From NCBI GenBank assembly GCA_963576725.1, contig OY755247.1, forward strand, positions 15,006,526-15,070,525: 64,000 nucleotides of DNA. Direction: 5' to 3'. This DNA is from Azorinus chamasolen. Taxonomy: Eukaryota; Mollusca; Bivalvia; Cardiida; Solecurtidae. Shown here one piece after another: positions 48,708 to 59,128 of this stretch (positions are counted from its first letter, which is position 1; every line of letters starts with the position of its first letter). The notes below the pieces were generated by a model. That model did not search any database and was not told the DNA's origin. It saw nothing but the letters and a program-made list of their open reading frames with translations. The translations under genes and the position numbers were made by a program.

Positions 48708-50420
48708 TAAAGAAGTTGTCATATTGTATTTGCATGCTAGTGATGTGTTACTAATAAACTTAGTACACAAACAGTTAACCCTTTACTCCATACATACTAT
48801 GCCGTAACCATTATTTCTTACATGGATATTCATGGAGTAAAGGGTTCTCTACATGTTGGATCCAGATGCTATGCCAAGTTTATTCAGTGTTCTCTTTAGC
48901 GTTGAATTTTATCGAGTCCCTGGGACCCAGGGCATCAGCAAAAGTTGGGTCCCAAGCAAATTCAACTGAGTCCCAGATAATTTTACAGCTGCCTTTGTTG
49001 TGGAGATTTTTCACACCATTAAATATAAAGGGGTAATACTATTTAAAACTTCAAATTAATGTATCATTTAACTTTTATCTCAAACACTTCGAGTTGACCT
49101 CAAAAGTATAAATCGAGGAAGACACTACAAGACAAGATCAGAAAGGTTACAATGCATAGAAGTGCGTGACGATGAGCATCGCTTGAGTGAACTGTGCTGA
49201 AAATCACTGGTAAATACATTTTTCACATGGTAATGCTATGGTTTTGGGGCTTATATCTTTCACTTTCAAGTCTTTAAACCCACGATCTTGCACCCATGAT
49301 GCATTAAAGTTCCTGGCATGTTTAGGTTTTTACTAGCAGATGCCATCTTTTTCAGCAACCAAATGTTACTACTTAACAGAACAGTTCTTGTAGAATTACA
49401 AAATTTAAGATGCCGACGCTAGTGGGAAATTGTAACCAGTCAATGCAGGTGCTTTCCTACGAACCCGCAATGATGACAGGACTCAATATTTATAGACACG
49501 TAACTTCGGAAAAATTGCCAGGAAAAGTGGATTGAGATTCAGTTTGTTTATTTATCCGGATTGATGTGAGACCAAGTTTCAGTTGTTTATGTTCCTGGAT
49601 TCATTTAAATTGCTAAAATTTCGGTCATTGATAATGGGTCCCAGGGACGCAACATATTTTACTATTTTGTGTTTCAACGATTTTCAATGCATATTTAGAT
49701 ATGATTACAATGTAAACGGGAACACTGTATTCAACATTGGACATAATATCCAACAGTTCAACAATCTGACAAATTTGAAGAGGAATGGAGAAAATATTAA
49801 CCCTTTTCCTCATATAAACACCATTCTATGCATCTGCAAACAGTGTAGACCCAGCTCAGAAGGCTCCAAAAGGAGCCATCTGATCAGGGTCTGCTCTGTT
49901 TTTACAGTTTTTGTCAAATAAAACATTCCCTGAAAGTAAACATAAAATTCCAGCTAATGAGTAATCATGATTTCATTATTTCTTACTTGAACATTGAACA
50001 GGGAAAGGGTTAACATAGAAAAAAGAGGTGTAATAATAAACCTGTATAGTGTGATATAGCATCAAGACATACCCTGATATAATAAATGCTGACCTGATAT
50101 AACGATATGCTTATGTTGCCCTGGCCACGAGCAACTGGGCAGTTTGGTTGAAAAATTTGCTAAAAACAGCCAGTTTCTTCCCTTATCATAAAAGTGGGGC
50201 AAAACTCGAGTCACCCCTAATTCCGGACTGCTCAAACCGCTCCTGAGACCAACAATGCAGCAATTGTCAATACTGGCCTCAGAATTAGCCTGCCCATGGA
50301 TACATTAATGTATTAGTCTACAGCTTACCACAGAATGTGATACACTTGGTCAGAATGATCTTCCAATCGAAGTGGTTGCAGCCATGACCAAATATGCATA
50401 TTGACAAAAATTCAGGCATG

Positions 50421-50637
50421 TACAGTAAAACCTCTCTAAACCGGAATCATAGTAGAGAAGAATTTAGATACTTCTAGACAGGTGACTGCTTAATGCAGGT
50501 TGAAAGTCATGCAGAAAGCTCCCAGAGGAGCTTTCTGCATGACTTTCACCCTGCATTAAGCTGCCACCTGTTTTAAGACCAATATTTATACCAATATTAA
50601 CGTCCGGTTTAGAGGGGTTTCACTGTACACAAAATTT
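50421..50637. mobile_element. Palindromic MITE, family E
   Basis: Outer inverted termini TACAGTAAAACCTCTCTAAA and TTTAGAGGGGTTTCACTGTA enclose a nested palindrome: ACAGGTGACTGCTTAATGCA, GTCATGCAGAAAGCTCC, centre, GGAGCTTTCTGCATGACTTT, CTGCATTAAGCTGCCACCTG. Related decayed copies are at 33648-33889, 34818-34935 and 38684-38780. Superfamily unknown. Confidence 0.75.
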
Positions 50638-50871
50638 TACATGCCTGATTTCAGTTTTTCCATATAGACTGTTTATTTGACACCCTTAACCCTTTCCATT
50701 ATATATACAAAAGCTTTTTCACACCATTGCAAATAGGGTTGACCCAGATCAGATGACTCCTAGGGGATCTGTTTAATCAGGGTCTGCTCTGTTTACTTAT
50801 GAAATTATAATAGATCTGATTTGACTACAGTTAATAGTAAATACCAATAATTTTGTCGTCCTAAAATTTCA

Positions 50872-50992
50872 GTTAACTGTTCCCTTATATTGACACCTCT
50901 GTAAGTAATATTTTAAAACCATTGTGAACAATAGAGCATTTGCTCCAGAAGAACAAATGCTGTATTTATCACACTGGTTTTAAAATTATACA
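50872..50992. repeat. Palindromic repeat family B, diverged copy
   Basis: TAAAACCATTGTGAACAATA, GAGCATTTGCTCCAGAAGAA, CAAATGCTGTATTTATCACA, CTGGTTTTA: the family B palindrome with a centre that departs from CTCCTATAGGAG. Confidence 0.65.
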
Positions 50993-51045
50993 ATTCTAAA
51001 AAGGAATCATTTCTTTCTAGTAAATGCTGCTTTTCAGTAGATTTA

Positions 51046-51630
51046 TTATGTCTCCCCCAGTATACTTGGGAGACATTTTGTTTTTGTGTGTGGCTCATCC
51101 GTCTCATTTTACTTTGTCCACGCGGTTTCTCCAAAACCTTGGGTCGAATTTTCATGAAACTTAATAAGATTAATCCCCACCATGCCTAGTTGTGCAAATC
51201 GTATTCCTGTTTGGGTTTGATGATTTTCTGCAGCATTATGGGACTTTGAAATTTTACATGAACATTTTTGTCCATGCGGTTTCTCCAAAATCCTTCTGTA
51301 GATTTTCATGAAACTTCCTAGGATTGATCAGCACTATGTCTAGTTGTGCATATCTTGTTCCAGTTTATGTTATGGAACAAAATTTTTACATGGAAAATTT
51401 TGTCATCACAGTTTGACTGATTTTTCCTGAAACTTAATAAGATTGATCAGGATTGACCTAGATGTGCATGTCTTATTCCTGTTGCTGTTTGATGATTTTC
51501 TGCAGAGATATGGGACTTCGAAATTTTTACATGGAAATTTTGTTTGCGGGGGTTCCCAAGGGACAAAAATTCACATTTTGTCTACACACTGGGGGAGACG
51601 TCAGTTTTTGTATCAAAAACAATTCTAGTT
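51046..51630 (-). mobile_element. Pearl/HINE-like element E8
   Basis: Read on the minus strand it begins AACTAGAATT with hairpin GTTTTTGATACAAAAAC, then GACGTCTCCCCCAGT. It ends with hairpin GTCTCCC...GGGGAGAC (plus strand 51050-51074), whose arms repeat the 5' box. The core has three or four diverged repeats (AAATTTCAAAGTCCCATAA, GAAACCGCATGGACAAA, GCACAACTAGGCATGGTG). A short GACGGATGAG stub stands where others have a microsatellite. It shares its 5' end with E7. Confidence 0.7.
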
Positions 51631-52040
51631 CAAATAGTTTTAGTCTAAAAGTAGCTCATGAGGGAATTTGTTCATAATGTCATTAGTTTTACATGAATAT
51701 TCAACAGGGAAAGGGTTAAATCAGCTGTGTTTGTGTAGACATATATATGTATATAAAACTCATGAAGATATCAGGATGCAGCATTGGTCTGAAAATAAGC
51801 CAGTAGTTGGATCAGTTGATTTTAAACTGGGATTCTCCGTGTTTGCTCAAGCCTATTAGGACAATGAAAGAGGTGTTCGGAATGTACGGTATGTATCAGT
51901 TTTTAGATGATGTTTCACACATTTTGGCTATAATAATGGTTGAATAAAAACCCTAATAGCTATATCAGAGTTATAGATAAAGGTGTATATATTTGTAGAT
52001 TTACATATAAAAATGCAACCCAAATATTAAAACCATCATT

Positions 52041-52134
52041 TTTCCACTAAACTCTATACTGTGACCACTCTTTAGAATCATCTCTTCCAGACGATTCTAA
52101 AGAGTGGTCACAGTATAGGGTTTGGTGGAGAAAT
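52041..52134. repeat. Palindromic repeat family C
   Basis: Imperfect palindrome with arms TTCCACTAAACTCTATACTG and CAGTATAGGGTTTGGTGGAG; inner arms TGACCACTCTTTAGAATC and GATTCTAAAGAGTGGTCA. Centre ATCTCTTCCAGAC. Confidence 0.8.
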
Positions 52135-52507
52135 GAAAAGCTATTCTTGAAAATATTTAAATTTACGCATCTTATCTGGAGCTCTGCTAATGAAATAATA
52201 CTGATCTAATCTAAGAAGATATTACTGCATGAATATTCATGGACTGAATGTTTGTAATTAAACATCTTCAAGGAAATTTTGGTCTGGAACTGTCTGTACT
52301 TGGTTCTACTTTGTTTTCTAAGGTGCCAAAAGTCATCTGCTTGAGGCACTTATCCCTTTCCCTGTTCTATGTTTGTTACAAATTTCAATACCGAAATACT
52401 GAATATTCATGGTCAACTTAGTTATAATGAAATATGTAAGGTGGAACACTGTAGCCATTTTAGAAAGTATCTAAAACAGATCTTATATATAAATCAAATT
52501 CTATTTT

Positions 52508-52578
52508 AAACAAACTGAGCAGACCTTGATCAGATGGCTCCTATAGGAGCTGTCTGATCTGGGTCTACTCTGTTTGCA
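52508..52578. repeat. Palindromic repeat family A
   Basis: ACTGAGCAGACCTTGATCAG, ATGGCTCCTATAGGAGCTGT, CTGATCTGGGTCTACTCTGT: a well-preserved copy with the exact CTCCTATAGGAG centre, followed by GCATGAAAACACATTTATAT and GAGGAAAAGGGTTA. Confidence 0.85.
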
Positions 52579-52771
52579 GATGCATGAAAACACATTTATA
52601 TGAGGAAAAGGGTTATCTAGGAGTCAGAAAATATGAAAATTAACCCCAATTAGCCTAAATATTTGGACAGACTACTGTGTTTGCTACTAGCTTGGTCTGA
52701 ATTGAAGGTCATCCGAATAGTGCTAACATAGCAACAGATAAAGTTGCGTACTCAAATACTAAAAATAGTTC

Positions 52772-52875
52772 TTTCTCAACCAAACCCTATGTTGTGGCCA
52801 CTCTTTGATATCGTCTCAAAGAATCTTAGAGATGATTCTAAAGAGTGGTCACAACAAAGGGTTTGGTGGAGAAAT
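52772..52875. repeat. Palindromic repeat family C
   Basis: Arms CTCAACCAAACCCTATGTTG and CACAACAAAGGGTTTGGTGG around GATTCTAAAGAGTGGTC; the centre is slightly expanded compared with the copy at 52041. Confidence 0.8.
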
Positions 52876-53073
52876 AAAGTTATTCTTGAAAATGTTCCAA
52901 TTAACGCATCATATCTGGACCTCTGGAGCTAAATTAGATTACTCAGCTTTACAAATCAGTGGAGAGGGGAGATTGGGTGTCTGAATATTTCGAATAACTA
53001 AATCATGCTATTTCTTAACCCTTTCCTCCATGATATTCATGTAAGAAATATTGATGTCATGAATATTAATCAG

Positions 53074-53295
53074 ATTAACCTATTACCTGATAGGCTATTT
53101 TTAGATACAACCTTACTGAGTTTATCTACCGAAAAGGAGCATTAACTAGAGAAAAGGATATTTTTTTTAGATTTTTGTAGTTTGAAACCATTGTGATAAA
53201 TAGAGCATTTGCTCCTATAGGAGCAAATGCTCTATTTATCACAATGGTTTCATTAAGTGATTTTTACAAAGTCATCAATATCAGGGAATGGGTTT
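53074..53295. mobile_element. Palindromic MITE, family B, best copy
   Basis: Begins TTAACCTATTACCTGATAGG and ends TATCAGGGAATGGGTTTA. At its heart (53184-53251) is a perfect 68-bp palindrome: GAAACCATTGTGATAAATAG, AGCATTTGCTCCTA, then the exact inverse. Other copies: 45131, 47950, 50872, 54237-54443, 54957-55146 and a broken one at 56868-56928. TTAACCC-type ends suggest a piggyBac-like origin (TTAA target), which is inference. Confidence 0.75.
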
Positions 53296-53352
53296 ATCAG
53301 GAATGTTTGGCCACGGCAGATACTGTAGACTCATATCTCTATTGTATCGTAA

Positions 53353-53418
53353 GCAAACAGAACAGACCCAGGTCAGAAGGCTCCTCTGAGCCGTCTGATC
53401 TGGGTCTACTGTGTTTGC
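53353..53418. repeat. Palindromic repeat family A
   Basis: GCAAACAGAACAGACCCAGG, TCAGAAGGCTCCTCTGAGCC, GTCTGATCTGGGTCTACTGT. The following AAGGCGTATTTATGGAGTAA and AGGGTTAAA match the outer part of other family A copies. Confidence 0.8.
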
Positions 53419-53574
53419 AAAGGTGTAGAAAGGCGTATTTATGGAGTAAAGGGTTAAATGCTCTTCTCTAAAGCTCCAATTGTGTTTATTTCCCCTCATT
53501 CTAGAACCTAACACAGAGGTACAGATAAGATGCGTATCTACTAAATTAAAATATTTTCAAGAATAACTTCTTTC

Positions 53575-53670
53575 CTTCTCCACCAAACTCTATGTTGTGA
53601 CTATTCTTTAGAATCGTCTTGAAGAGATCATCTAAAAAGTGGTCACAACACAGGGTTTTGTGGAGAAATA
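53575..53670. repeat. Palindromic repeat family C
   Basis: Arms TCTCCACCAAACTCTATGTT and ACACAGGGTTTTGTGGAGAA with GACTATTCTTTAGAATCGTC in the left arm. More diverged than the copies at 52041 and 52772. Confidence 0.75.
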
Positions 53671-54236
53671 ACGATTTTAGTATCTGTTGCTCTGGTAACA
53701 TACATGAGAACTATAAATGTTGTGAATTGGCTTTTTATGTATCTATTTCTTTGAGAGCAGGACTCCCTTGCAAAAAGTATTTGGAGTTGAAGTCATTGAA
53801 TTGATAATGATGCTGTGTCATAAAATTTGGAAATTGCCTTGAAACTAGTTTCGATGCTGGTTGGCTTTCGGTAGTTTGTTATACTGCGTGCTTTGAAGAA
53901 TGAAGTCACTCTTGTACAACTGCAAAATAAAAGGGCCATTATCATTTCTCCACATAGGTAAGTCAGCTGCATGTTGTCAGTTGTACATCATATGCAACCC
54001 CCTATACGGAAACCAAACTTTAGACTTTATAAAGCCAAAAAGTTGTTGGTCGTTGTATATGGGGGCCTTGTATGTTCCTTTTCTTCTTGCCCAGGTGTTT
54101 TTCTTGCCCATTAGTCCATAGATAGTTTGCTCCATATATTTTGAACAGCTTCTTTGTTCCAGAACACCCTACCCTTTAGATGTCCTGCTTTGTAAAGTAT
54201 ATATATATCGTATAAATTTGTAATGAACATCCTCTT

Positions 54237-54443
54237 GTTTAACCCATTCCCACTTAGGCTATTTTTAGACCCAATCTCTTTGAATAAATCTACCGAAAAG
54301 GAGCATTAACTAGAGAAAAGGAAAATTTTAAAATTTTGTAGTTTGAAACTATTGTAGGAGCAAATGCTCTATTTATCACAACGGTTTCACAAAGTGACTT
54401 TTACAGAAGTGTCAAAAGACCTCAATATGCGAGAATCGGTTAA
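54237..54443. repeat. Palindromic repeat family B
   Basis: TTTAACCCATTCCCACTTAG, GAATAAATCTACCGAAAAGG, AGCATTAACTAGAGAAAAGG, then half the palindrome: the left arm is deleted (GAAACTATTGTAGGAGCAAA) while the right arm ATTTATCACAACGGTTTC is intact. This copy is the reference for the junction at 56928. Confidence 0.75.
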
Positions 54444-54486
54444 TTAATTGACCCTTTACTCAATAAAGATGTCTTTCTATGCCTTT

Positions 54487-54752
54487 GCAAACACAGTAGA
54501 CCCAATTCAAATGGCTCCTATAGGAGCTGTTCGATCAGGATCTGTTCTGTTTGCATATGAAATTATAATAGATCTGACTACAGTTTCTACCAGTACCATA
54601 AACTCCTGTTATACCATTATGAAAATTCTGCTGATAAATATTCATGATGTCATTATTTCTCAACCCCTTTACTCCATAAATCTGCCTTTGCAAACAGTAG
54701 ACCCAGATCAAATGGTTCCTGTAGGAGCCGTGTGATTAGGGTCTGCTGTTTG
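54487..54752. repeat. Two family A palindromes close together
   Basis: Copies at 54487-54554 (ATGGCTCCTATAGGAGCTGT centre) and 54690-54752 (ATGGTTCCTGTAGGAGCCGT centre). They are about 135 bp apart with CTTTACTCAATAAAG/CCTTTACTCCATAAA leaders. Confidence 0.8.
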
Positions 54753-54793
54753 CTTATGATGTATTCTAGATCTGATTATATACTTCCTGCAGT

Positions 54794-54903
54794 GGTTAAA
54801 GGCAGGTGGATGCTTAAAGCAAGGTGACAGTAAAACAGAACGCTCCTATAGGAGTGGTCTGTTTTACTATCAACTTGCTTTAAGCATCCACCTGCCTTTA
54901 ACA
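54794..54903. mobile_element. Palindromic MITE, family D
   Basis: GTTAAAGGCAGGTGGATGCT, TAAAGCAAGGTGACAGTAAA, ACAGAACGCTCCTATAGGAG, TGGTCTGTTTTACTATCAAC, TTGCTTTAAGCATCCACCTG, CCTTTAAC: a ~110-bp palindrome with few mismatches. Arms are unrelated to A and B but the centre is the same CTCCTATAGGAG. A lone GAGGTTTTACTGTAG at 54940 resembles a family E terminus. Confidence 0.8.
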
Positions 54904-54956
54904 TAAAATACTTGATGTAATTTAGTGGTCGTTTATTTAGAGGTTTTACTGTAGTA

Positions 54957-55146
54957 AATTAACCCATTACCTCAGCCTAATTTAGACCAAACTGTTTTGA
55001 ATAAATCTACCAAAAAGAAGCATTTACTAATGAAAAGGAAATTTTTAGAATTGTGTAGTTTTGAAACCATTGTGATAAAAATCACAATGGTTTCACAGAG
55101 TGACTTCTACAGTTGTGAAAAGTCGTCAATACGAGGGAATGGACTA
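54957..55146. repeat. Palindromic repeat family B, centre deleted
   Basis: TTAACCCATTACCTCAGCCT, GAATAAATCTACCAAAAAG, GAAACCATTGTGATAAA directly followed by ATCACAATGGTTTC: the inner ~40 bp of the palindrome are missing, as expected from hairpin deletion. Confidence 0.75.
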
Positions 55147-55547
55147 AAATAGTCTGGAAGTGACGATTCTACAGAGTGGTAGTATACTAACATTGGGTTT
55201 TGTAAAGGTATGACAATTTTAGATATGCATCTTTATCTATGGCTCTGAGCTATTGTTGATCTGAGAAACTTATGGTCTCTGCACTTTCAAGGACTGGCAC
55301 AGTCTGTGTGATATAGTTTCTGTATTTCTCCACCAAATAGTGTGGTGTTGATAACTATTAGAATATCCTGTCTGAGAGTTTGATGAATGCCATCAACTTG
55401 CATCAAGATGGGGCTTGGCTGAGAAATAAGAGATTTAGATGCTGTATAATGAGTAATTTCTGTGGATAAATGGGGAGTTTAGACTGTTTGGAATAAAAAT
55501 ATATTGGAGCAACAGATAAAGGTGCATACTTGAATACTAAAATCGTC

Positions 55548-55645
55548 ATTTCTCTACTAGTACCTATGTTATGACCACTCTTTAGAATTGTCTCGAAGAG
55601 ACGGTTCTAAAGAGTGGTCACAACAAAGAGTTTCGTGTAGAAATA
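55548..55645. repeat. Palindromic repeat family C
   Basis: GTTATGACCACTCTTTAGAA, TTGTCTCGAAGAGACGG, TTCTAAAGAGTGGTCACAAC: inner arms well kept, outer arms (TCTCTACTAG / CGTGTAGAAAT) diverged. Leader AGCAACAGATAAAGGTGCAT is conserved. A further decayed relative may lie at 55315-55440. Confidence 0.8.
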
Positions 55646-55932
55646 AAGGACTAAAAGGAGTTACTCTTGAAAATGTTTTAACGCATCTTATCTGGACCTC
55701 TGTATATATATATAAGTCTATTTACTGATCCTCAATTTGTTCTTAGTCTCTTCCTGGTTTAGCTGATATCGCACTTGCTTAACCCTTTCCCTTGTGCATA
55801 TTCATGTAAGAAATAATGACATCATAAATATTAATTAAATTATCTTGTATTAGACTAGTGCATATACACTAGACAATTATGCTGAGACAGAAACTGAAAA
55901 ATCACATCTATATTGTTATGTTATGTTATATA

Positions 55933-56308
55933 ACAAACAGCAGGCCCTGATCAGACAGTTCCTAGAGTAGCCATCTGATCTGGGTCTACTATGTTTGCAA
56001 AGATGTGAAAACCTTTATCTCATGCAAACACTTTCAAGCCGCTGCAGGGACCCAGATCAGGCTTCCTGTAGGAGTTGTCTGGTCAGGGGCAGCTCTGTTT
56101 TAGATAAAAATAGTATAGATCTGGGTCTACAGTTTCCATCAGGGTAAAAAATTCCTTTGATAATTTTGACCATTACTAAATTTCAGTTTATAAATATTCA
56201 TTAACCCTTCACTTGCTGTTCACGTAAATATACCTATCTGTAAATAGTGAAGACCCAGATGAGACAGCTCCTGCAGGAGTTGTCTCATCAGGGTCTGCAC
56301 TATTTACA
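55933..56308. repeat. Three family A palindromes
   Basis: Copies at 55933-55998, 56025-56102 and 56240-56308. The last is the cleanest: GTAAATAGTGAAGACCCAGA, GAGACAGCTCCTGCAGGAGT, TGTCTCATCAGGGTCTGCAC, TATTTAC. TTAACCCTTC precedes it. Confidence 0.8.
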
Positions 56309-56867
56309 AGTTGATTGTGCTACCAGTGCACTCCACAGCAGTGATTGCACAGAGAAATAATTGTATACAGTGAAGATATATAATGTAATTATACAACAGG
56401 ACATGGGTAAAGAAGGAGAAATATATTTTAAAATTCAGCAAGAGAAGGGTTAATTTTGACCATTGCTAAATTTCAGTTGATAAATATTCATTAAATCTTG
56501 TATAATTGTGCATTCATGTCAGAGGTAAATGTGTATTCTGCTCATTTATTCACCAATTTTGTGTATAAAATGTCCTCAGAATCAAATTCTATGCGACTTA
56601 AAACTAACTATGAGTTAAAGAGCACAGAAAGGAAAGGGAGTTGTTTGACTGCAGCTGGGTACAGTTACCAAGTGGAAACGGTCCGCCATTCACAGCAATA
56701 TGTTGTAAATTCAATTATGTGTACTGGATATGTAGTATACTCATTTCAATGTAGGTTATCTTACATGGTAGACATTCTTATTGGCATTTTATTCACTTTC
56801 AACTGATCCATGTCAGCAGTTATTGTGAACACTTAACCCATTCAGAGGTGCCAGATGCATAAATTTA

Positions 56868-56928
56868 ACCCATTCCCTCATAGGCTAATTTTAGATCCAA
56901 CCTCTTTGAATAAATCTACCTAAAAGGA
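56868..56928. repeat. Family B repeat broken by the Polinton insertion
   Basis: ATAGGCTAATTTTAGATCCA and GAATAAATCTACCTAAAAGG followed by A match the copies at 47950, 53074 and 54237, where the sequence goes on GCATTAACTAG. Here it changes after AAAAGGA (56922-56928) to TATATATAGGTAGTGAC. The missing right half should lie beyond the other end of the inserted element, outside the window. Confidence 0.7.
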
Positions 56929-57103
56929 TATATATAGGTAGTGACAGAACGGGCTCACTCGCTCCGCTCGTGATCCCGTTCCCGCTTCGCTTGTCACTAC
57001 CTATATATATATATATATAAATTTCCTAAAAAAATAAAACCACCAGTACCACCACACAGGTGCGGGTCTAACACACATGGATAAAATAAAAAAATTAGGT
57101 AGG

Positions 57104-57620
57104 TAAAAGGAGGGACAGTCCGGAGGGACACGAGAAACTATTCAGGGTAGAGAGAGTGATAAAATAAAAAAGTAAGGTAAAAGGAGGGACAGTCCGGAGG
57201 GACACGAGAAACTATTGGGGGTAGAGAGAGAGGTAAAAAAAAATTAGGTAGGTAAAAGGAGGGACAGCCCGGAGGGACACGAGAAACTCCTCGGGGGTAG
57301 GAGGGGGTAGTAAAAAAAAACTTACTACTCCAAAAGGAGGGACAGCCCGGAGGGACACGAGAAACTCCTCGGGGGTAGGAGGGGGTAGTAAAAAAAAACT
57401 TACTACTCCAAAAGGAGGGACAGCCCGGAGGGACACGAGAAACTCCTCGGGGGTAGGAGGGGTAGTAAAAAAAAAACTTACTACTCCAAAAGGAGGGACA
57501 GCCCGGAGGGACACGAGAAACTCCTCGGGGGGTAGAGAGAGTGATAAAATAAAAAGGTAGGTAAAAGGAGGGACAGTGATATGAGTAAAAATTAAAAAAA
57601 ACCTAAAGGAGGGACAGAGA
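57104..57620. repeat. 74-78 bp minisatellite near the Polinton end
   Basis: GTAAAAGGAGGGACAGYCCG then GAGGGACACGAGAAACTCCT then CGGGGGTAGGAGG recur about every 75-78 bp (near 57105, 57179, 57254, 57332, 57410, 57488, 57563 and a shortened copy at 57603). The 151-codon minus-strand frame here (EEFLVSLRAVPPFGVVSFF repeats) is periodic like the DNA and has no other support as a gene. Confidence 0.85.
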
Positions 57621-57699
57621 GAAACTATCGTGGGTGGGGAAGGGTACGAAAATAAAAAAAGGGACACCGAACTTTAAAGTAAAAACAGAACGCTCCTAT

Positions 57700-57710
57700 A
57701 TATAATATAA

Positions 57711-57741
<31 letters not shown>

Positions 57742-57773
57742 AAAAACAATAATAATACTACTACTACTACTAC

Positions 57774-57823
<50 letters not shown>

Positions 57824-57835
57824 TAATAAGGTGAT
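57700..57835. repeat. (TAA)n / (TAC)n microsatellite
   Basis: Run of AAT/ATA/ACT trinucleotides. The isoleucine/serine-rich minus-strand frame is a microsatellite translation. Confidence 0.9.
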
Positions 57836-58371
57836 AAAAATAAAATAAATAGGACAAATTTGTAAAATATTTGAGTATTATTGCGTTCTCTGATACCCCC
57901 CGATAAATTACCCGTCGCCGGATAATATAGCCGCAACCGAGAGTTTTACTCCCATCCTATCGTTTGCCAACGTGGCAAGGTTATTGATTTGTACACAAAG
58001 TCATATCCGCCCTGCAACGCATTGAAGACTAGCGTGTTCATTTAGGAAATAAACACCTATAATAATTATGTAAGTACATATTTCTTTTGAAACATCGTTT
58101 CACCAGTCGTGTAATTGCTTCTACGACGTATAGATAACATTTTAAAGCAAGTATACATGCGATGTAGCGTGTGCATTCATAAACCTGAATCGAGGTCAAA
58201 TTATGCAACAGTTAAGTTAGATGCTAGTGAGTTTGTTTCTGCACATATCTATACATTGATGAATATAGATCAAAAAGTGAGCATTTCACTATTAACTTAA
58301 TATGTGTTATTATTATACCACATTTATGTGCATTCACATAGCAAGATAAACTAGACAATATCTATGTTTAC

Positions 58372-58392
58372 ACCGTTATTTTTCATAACGGT
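58372..58392 (+). repeat. Hairpin, first of a repeated pair
   Basis: ACCGTTAT TTTTC ATAACGGT: an 8-bp stem with a T-rich loop. The exact copy is at 58460-58480, 88 bp downstream. Between them AAATCTACCCTTATATTTTT also repeats. Function unknown; they could be terminator-like or binding sites. Confidence 0.7.
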
Positions 58393-58459
58393 GCGTTGGT
58401 ACAAATCTACCCTTATATTTTTACCCTTACAAATCTACCCTAATATTTTTTACCCTTAC

Positions 58460-58480
58460 ACCGTTATTTTTCATAACGGT
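58460..58480 (+). repeat. Hairpin, second of a repeated pair
   Basis: Identical in all 21 bases to the hairpin at 58372-58392, including the loop. It ends 40 bp before the probable splice acceptor at 58520. Confidence 0.7.
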
Positions 58481-58520
58481 GAAACCATAAATATGTATTT
58501 TCTGTATTTTCTACTTTCAG

Positions 58521-59100
58521 GGACAGTCAACAAGCAACAAATCTTAGAACAGACTTACAAAAACTCACCAGCTATCTACTCGACACATATCCAGAAGATC
58601 AAGTAATAAAGAGATGGAACGAAACCTTTTCGCAAGAATACGAAGGACTTTTAACCATGGCAGCCAAATCAACCAAGAAACAACAAAAGAAACAAAATAA
58701 ACAAACAAAAAAAGAACGGATTAAACAACGCCTCCAGAACTCCTATTCCGAAGACAGACAGTACCAGGGACAAGTGAACATCGATATCACGAGCGAAGAA
58801 ACGATTATCCATAGTCTACAAGATTTAAATAAATTAGAAAGCAGCAACAACAGACATTTAGTTTTCATAGCATCTCAACAAGGAGAACTTTTGAAAGTAA
58901 TTAAAAAAACAATTCCAAATAAAGAACTACAATCGTATTTACAAAATCATAATATTTTTTATTCTCAACAAAAATGCAGGTCACTGATCATATTGTATGA
59001 ATTAGTGTCGGAATTTGATATTTTACTACGATGTGATGTTCCAGTTAGTTTTATTACACAAAACATAAAAATAATAAAAGAAATTTGTAATGAATGGTAA
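58521..59100 (+). CDS. Polinton ORF of unknown function, probably spliced
   Basis: The first ATG is at 58657 (147 codons, stop at 59098-59100), but the same frame is open back to 58483 and reads protein-like from 58522: DSQQATNLRTDLQKLTSYLL, then DTYPEDQVIKRWNETFSQEY. A polypyrimidine tract and CAG end exactly at 58520. I therefore place the exon start at 58521 and expect an upstream exon. Residues after the internal Met are very lysine/glutamine rich (TKKQQKKQNKQTKKERIKQR), likely nuclear or DNA-contacting. The rest is helix-forming (LESSNNRHLVFIASQQGELL; CRSLIILYELVSEFDILLRC). I recognise no family. Located left of PolB on the same strand. Confidence 0.65.
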
Positions 59101-59128
59101 ATGTACATTTCTGTTTTTTATTTGTTAT

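Larger units (their letters stand above)
57836..58520. other. Polinton non-coding or intronic segment
   Basis: No clear gene. The stretch holds two identical hairpins (58372-58392 and 58460-58480) and a polypyrimidine tract ending CTACTTTCAG at 58511-58520, a likely 3' splice site for the next ORF. The upstream exon, if any, was not identified. Confidence 0.5.

Noticed and set aside
56498..56806. 102-aa plus-strand frame
   Set aside because: No domain, signal or splice context; composition resembles translated AT-rich intergenic DNA.
57212..57936. Minus-strand frames with EEFLVSLRAVPPFG repeats and poly-isoleucine
   Set aside because: Translations of the 78-bp minisatellite and of the trinucleotide microsatellite.
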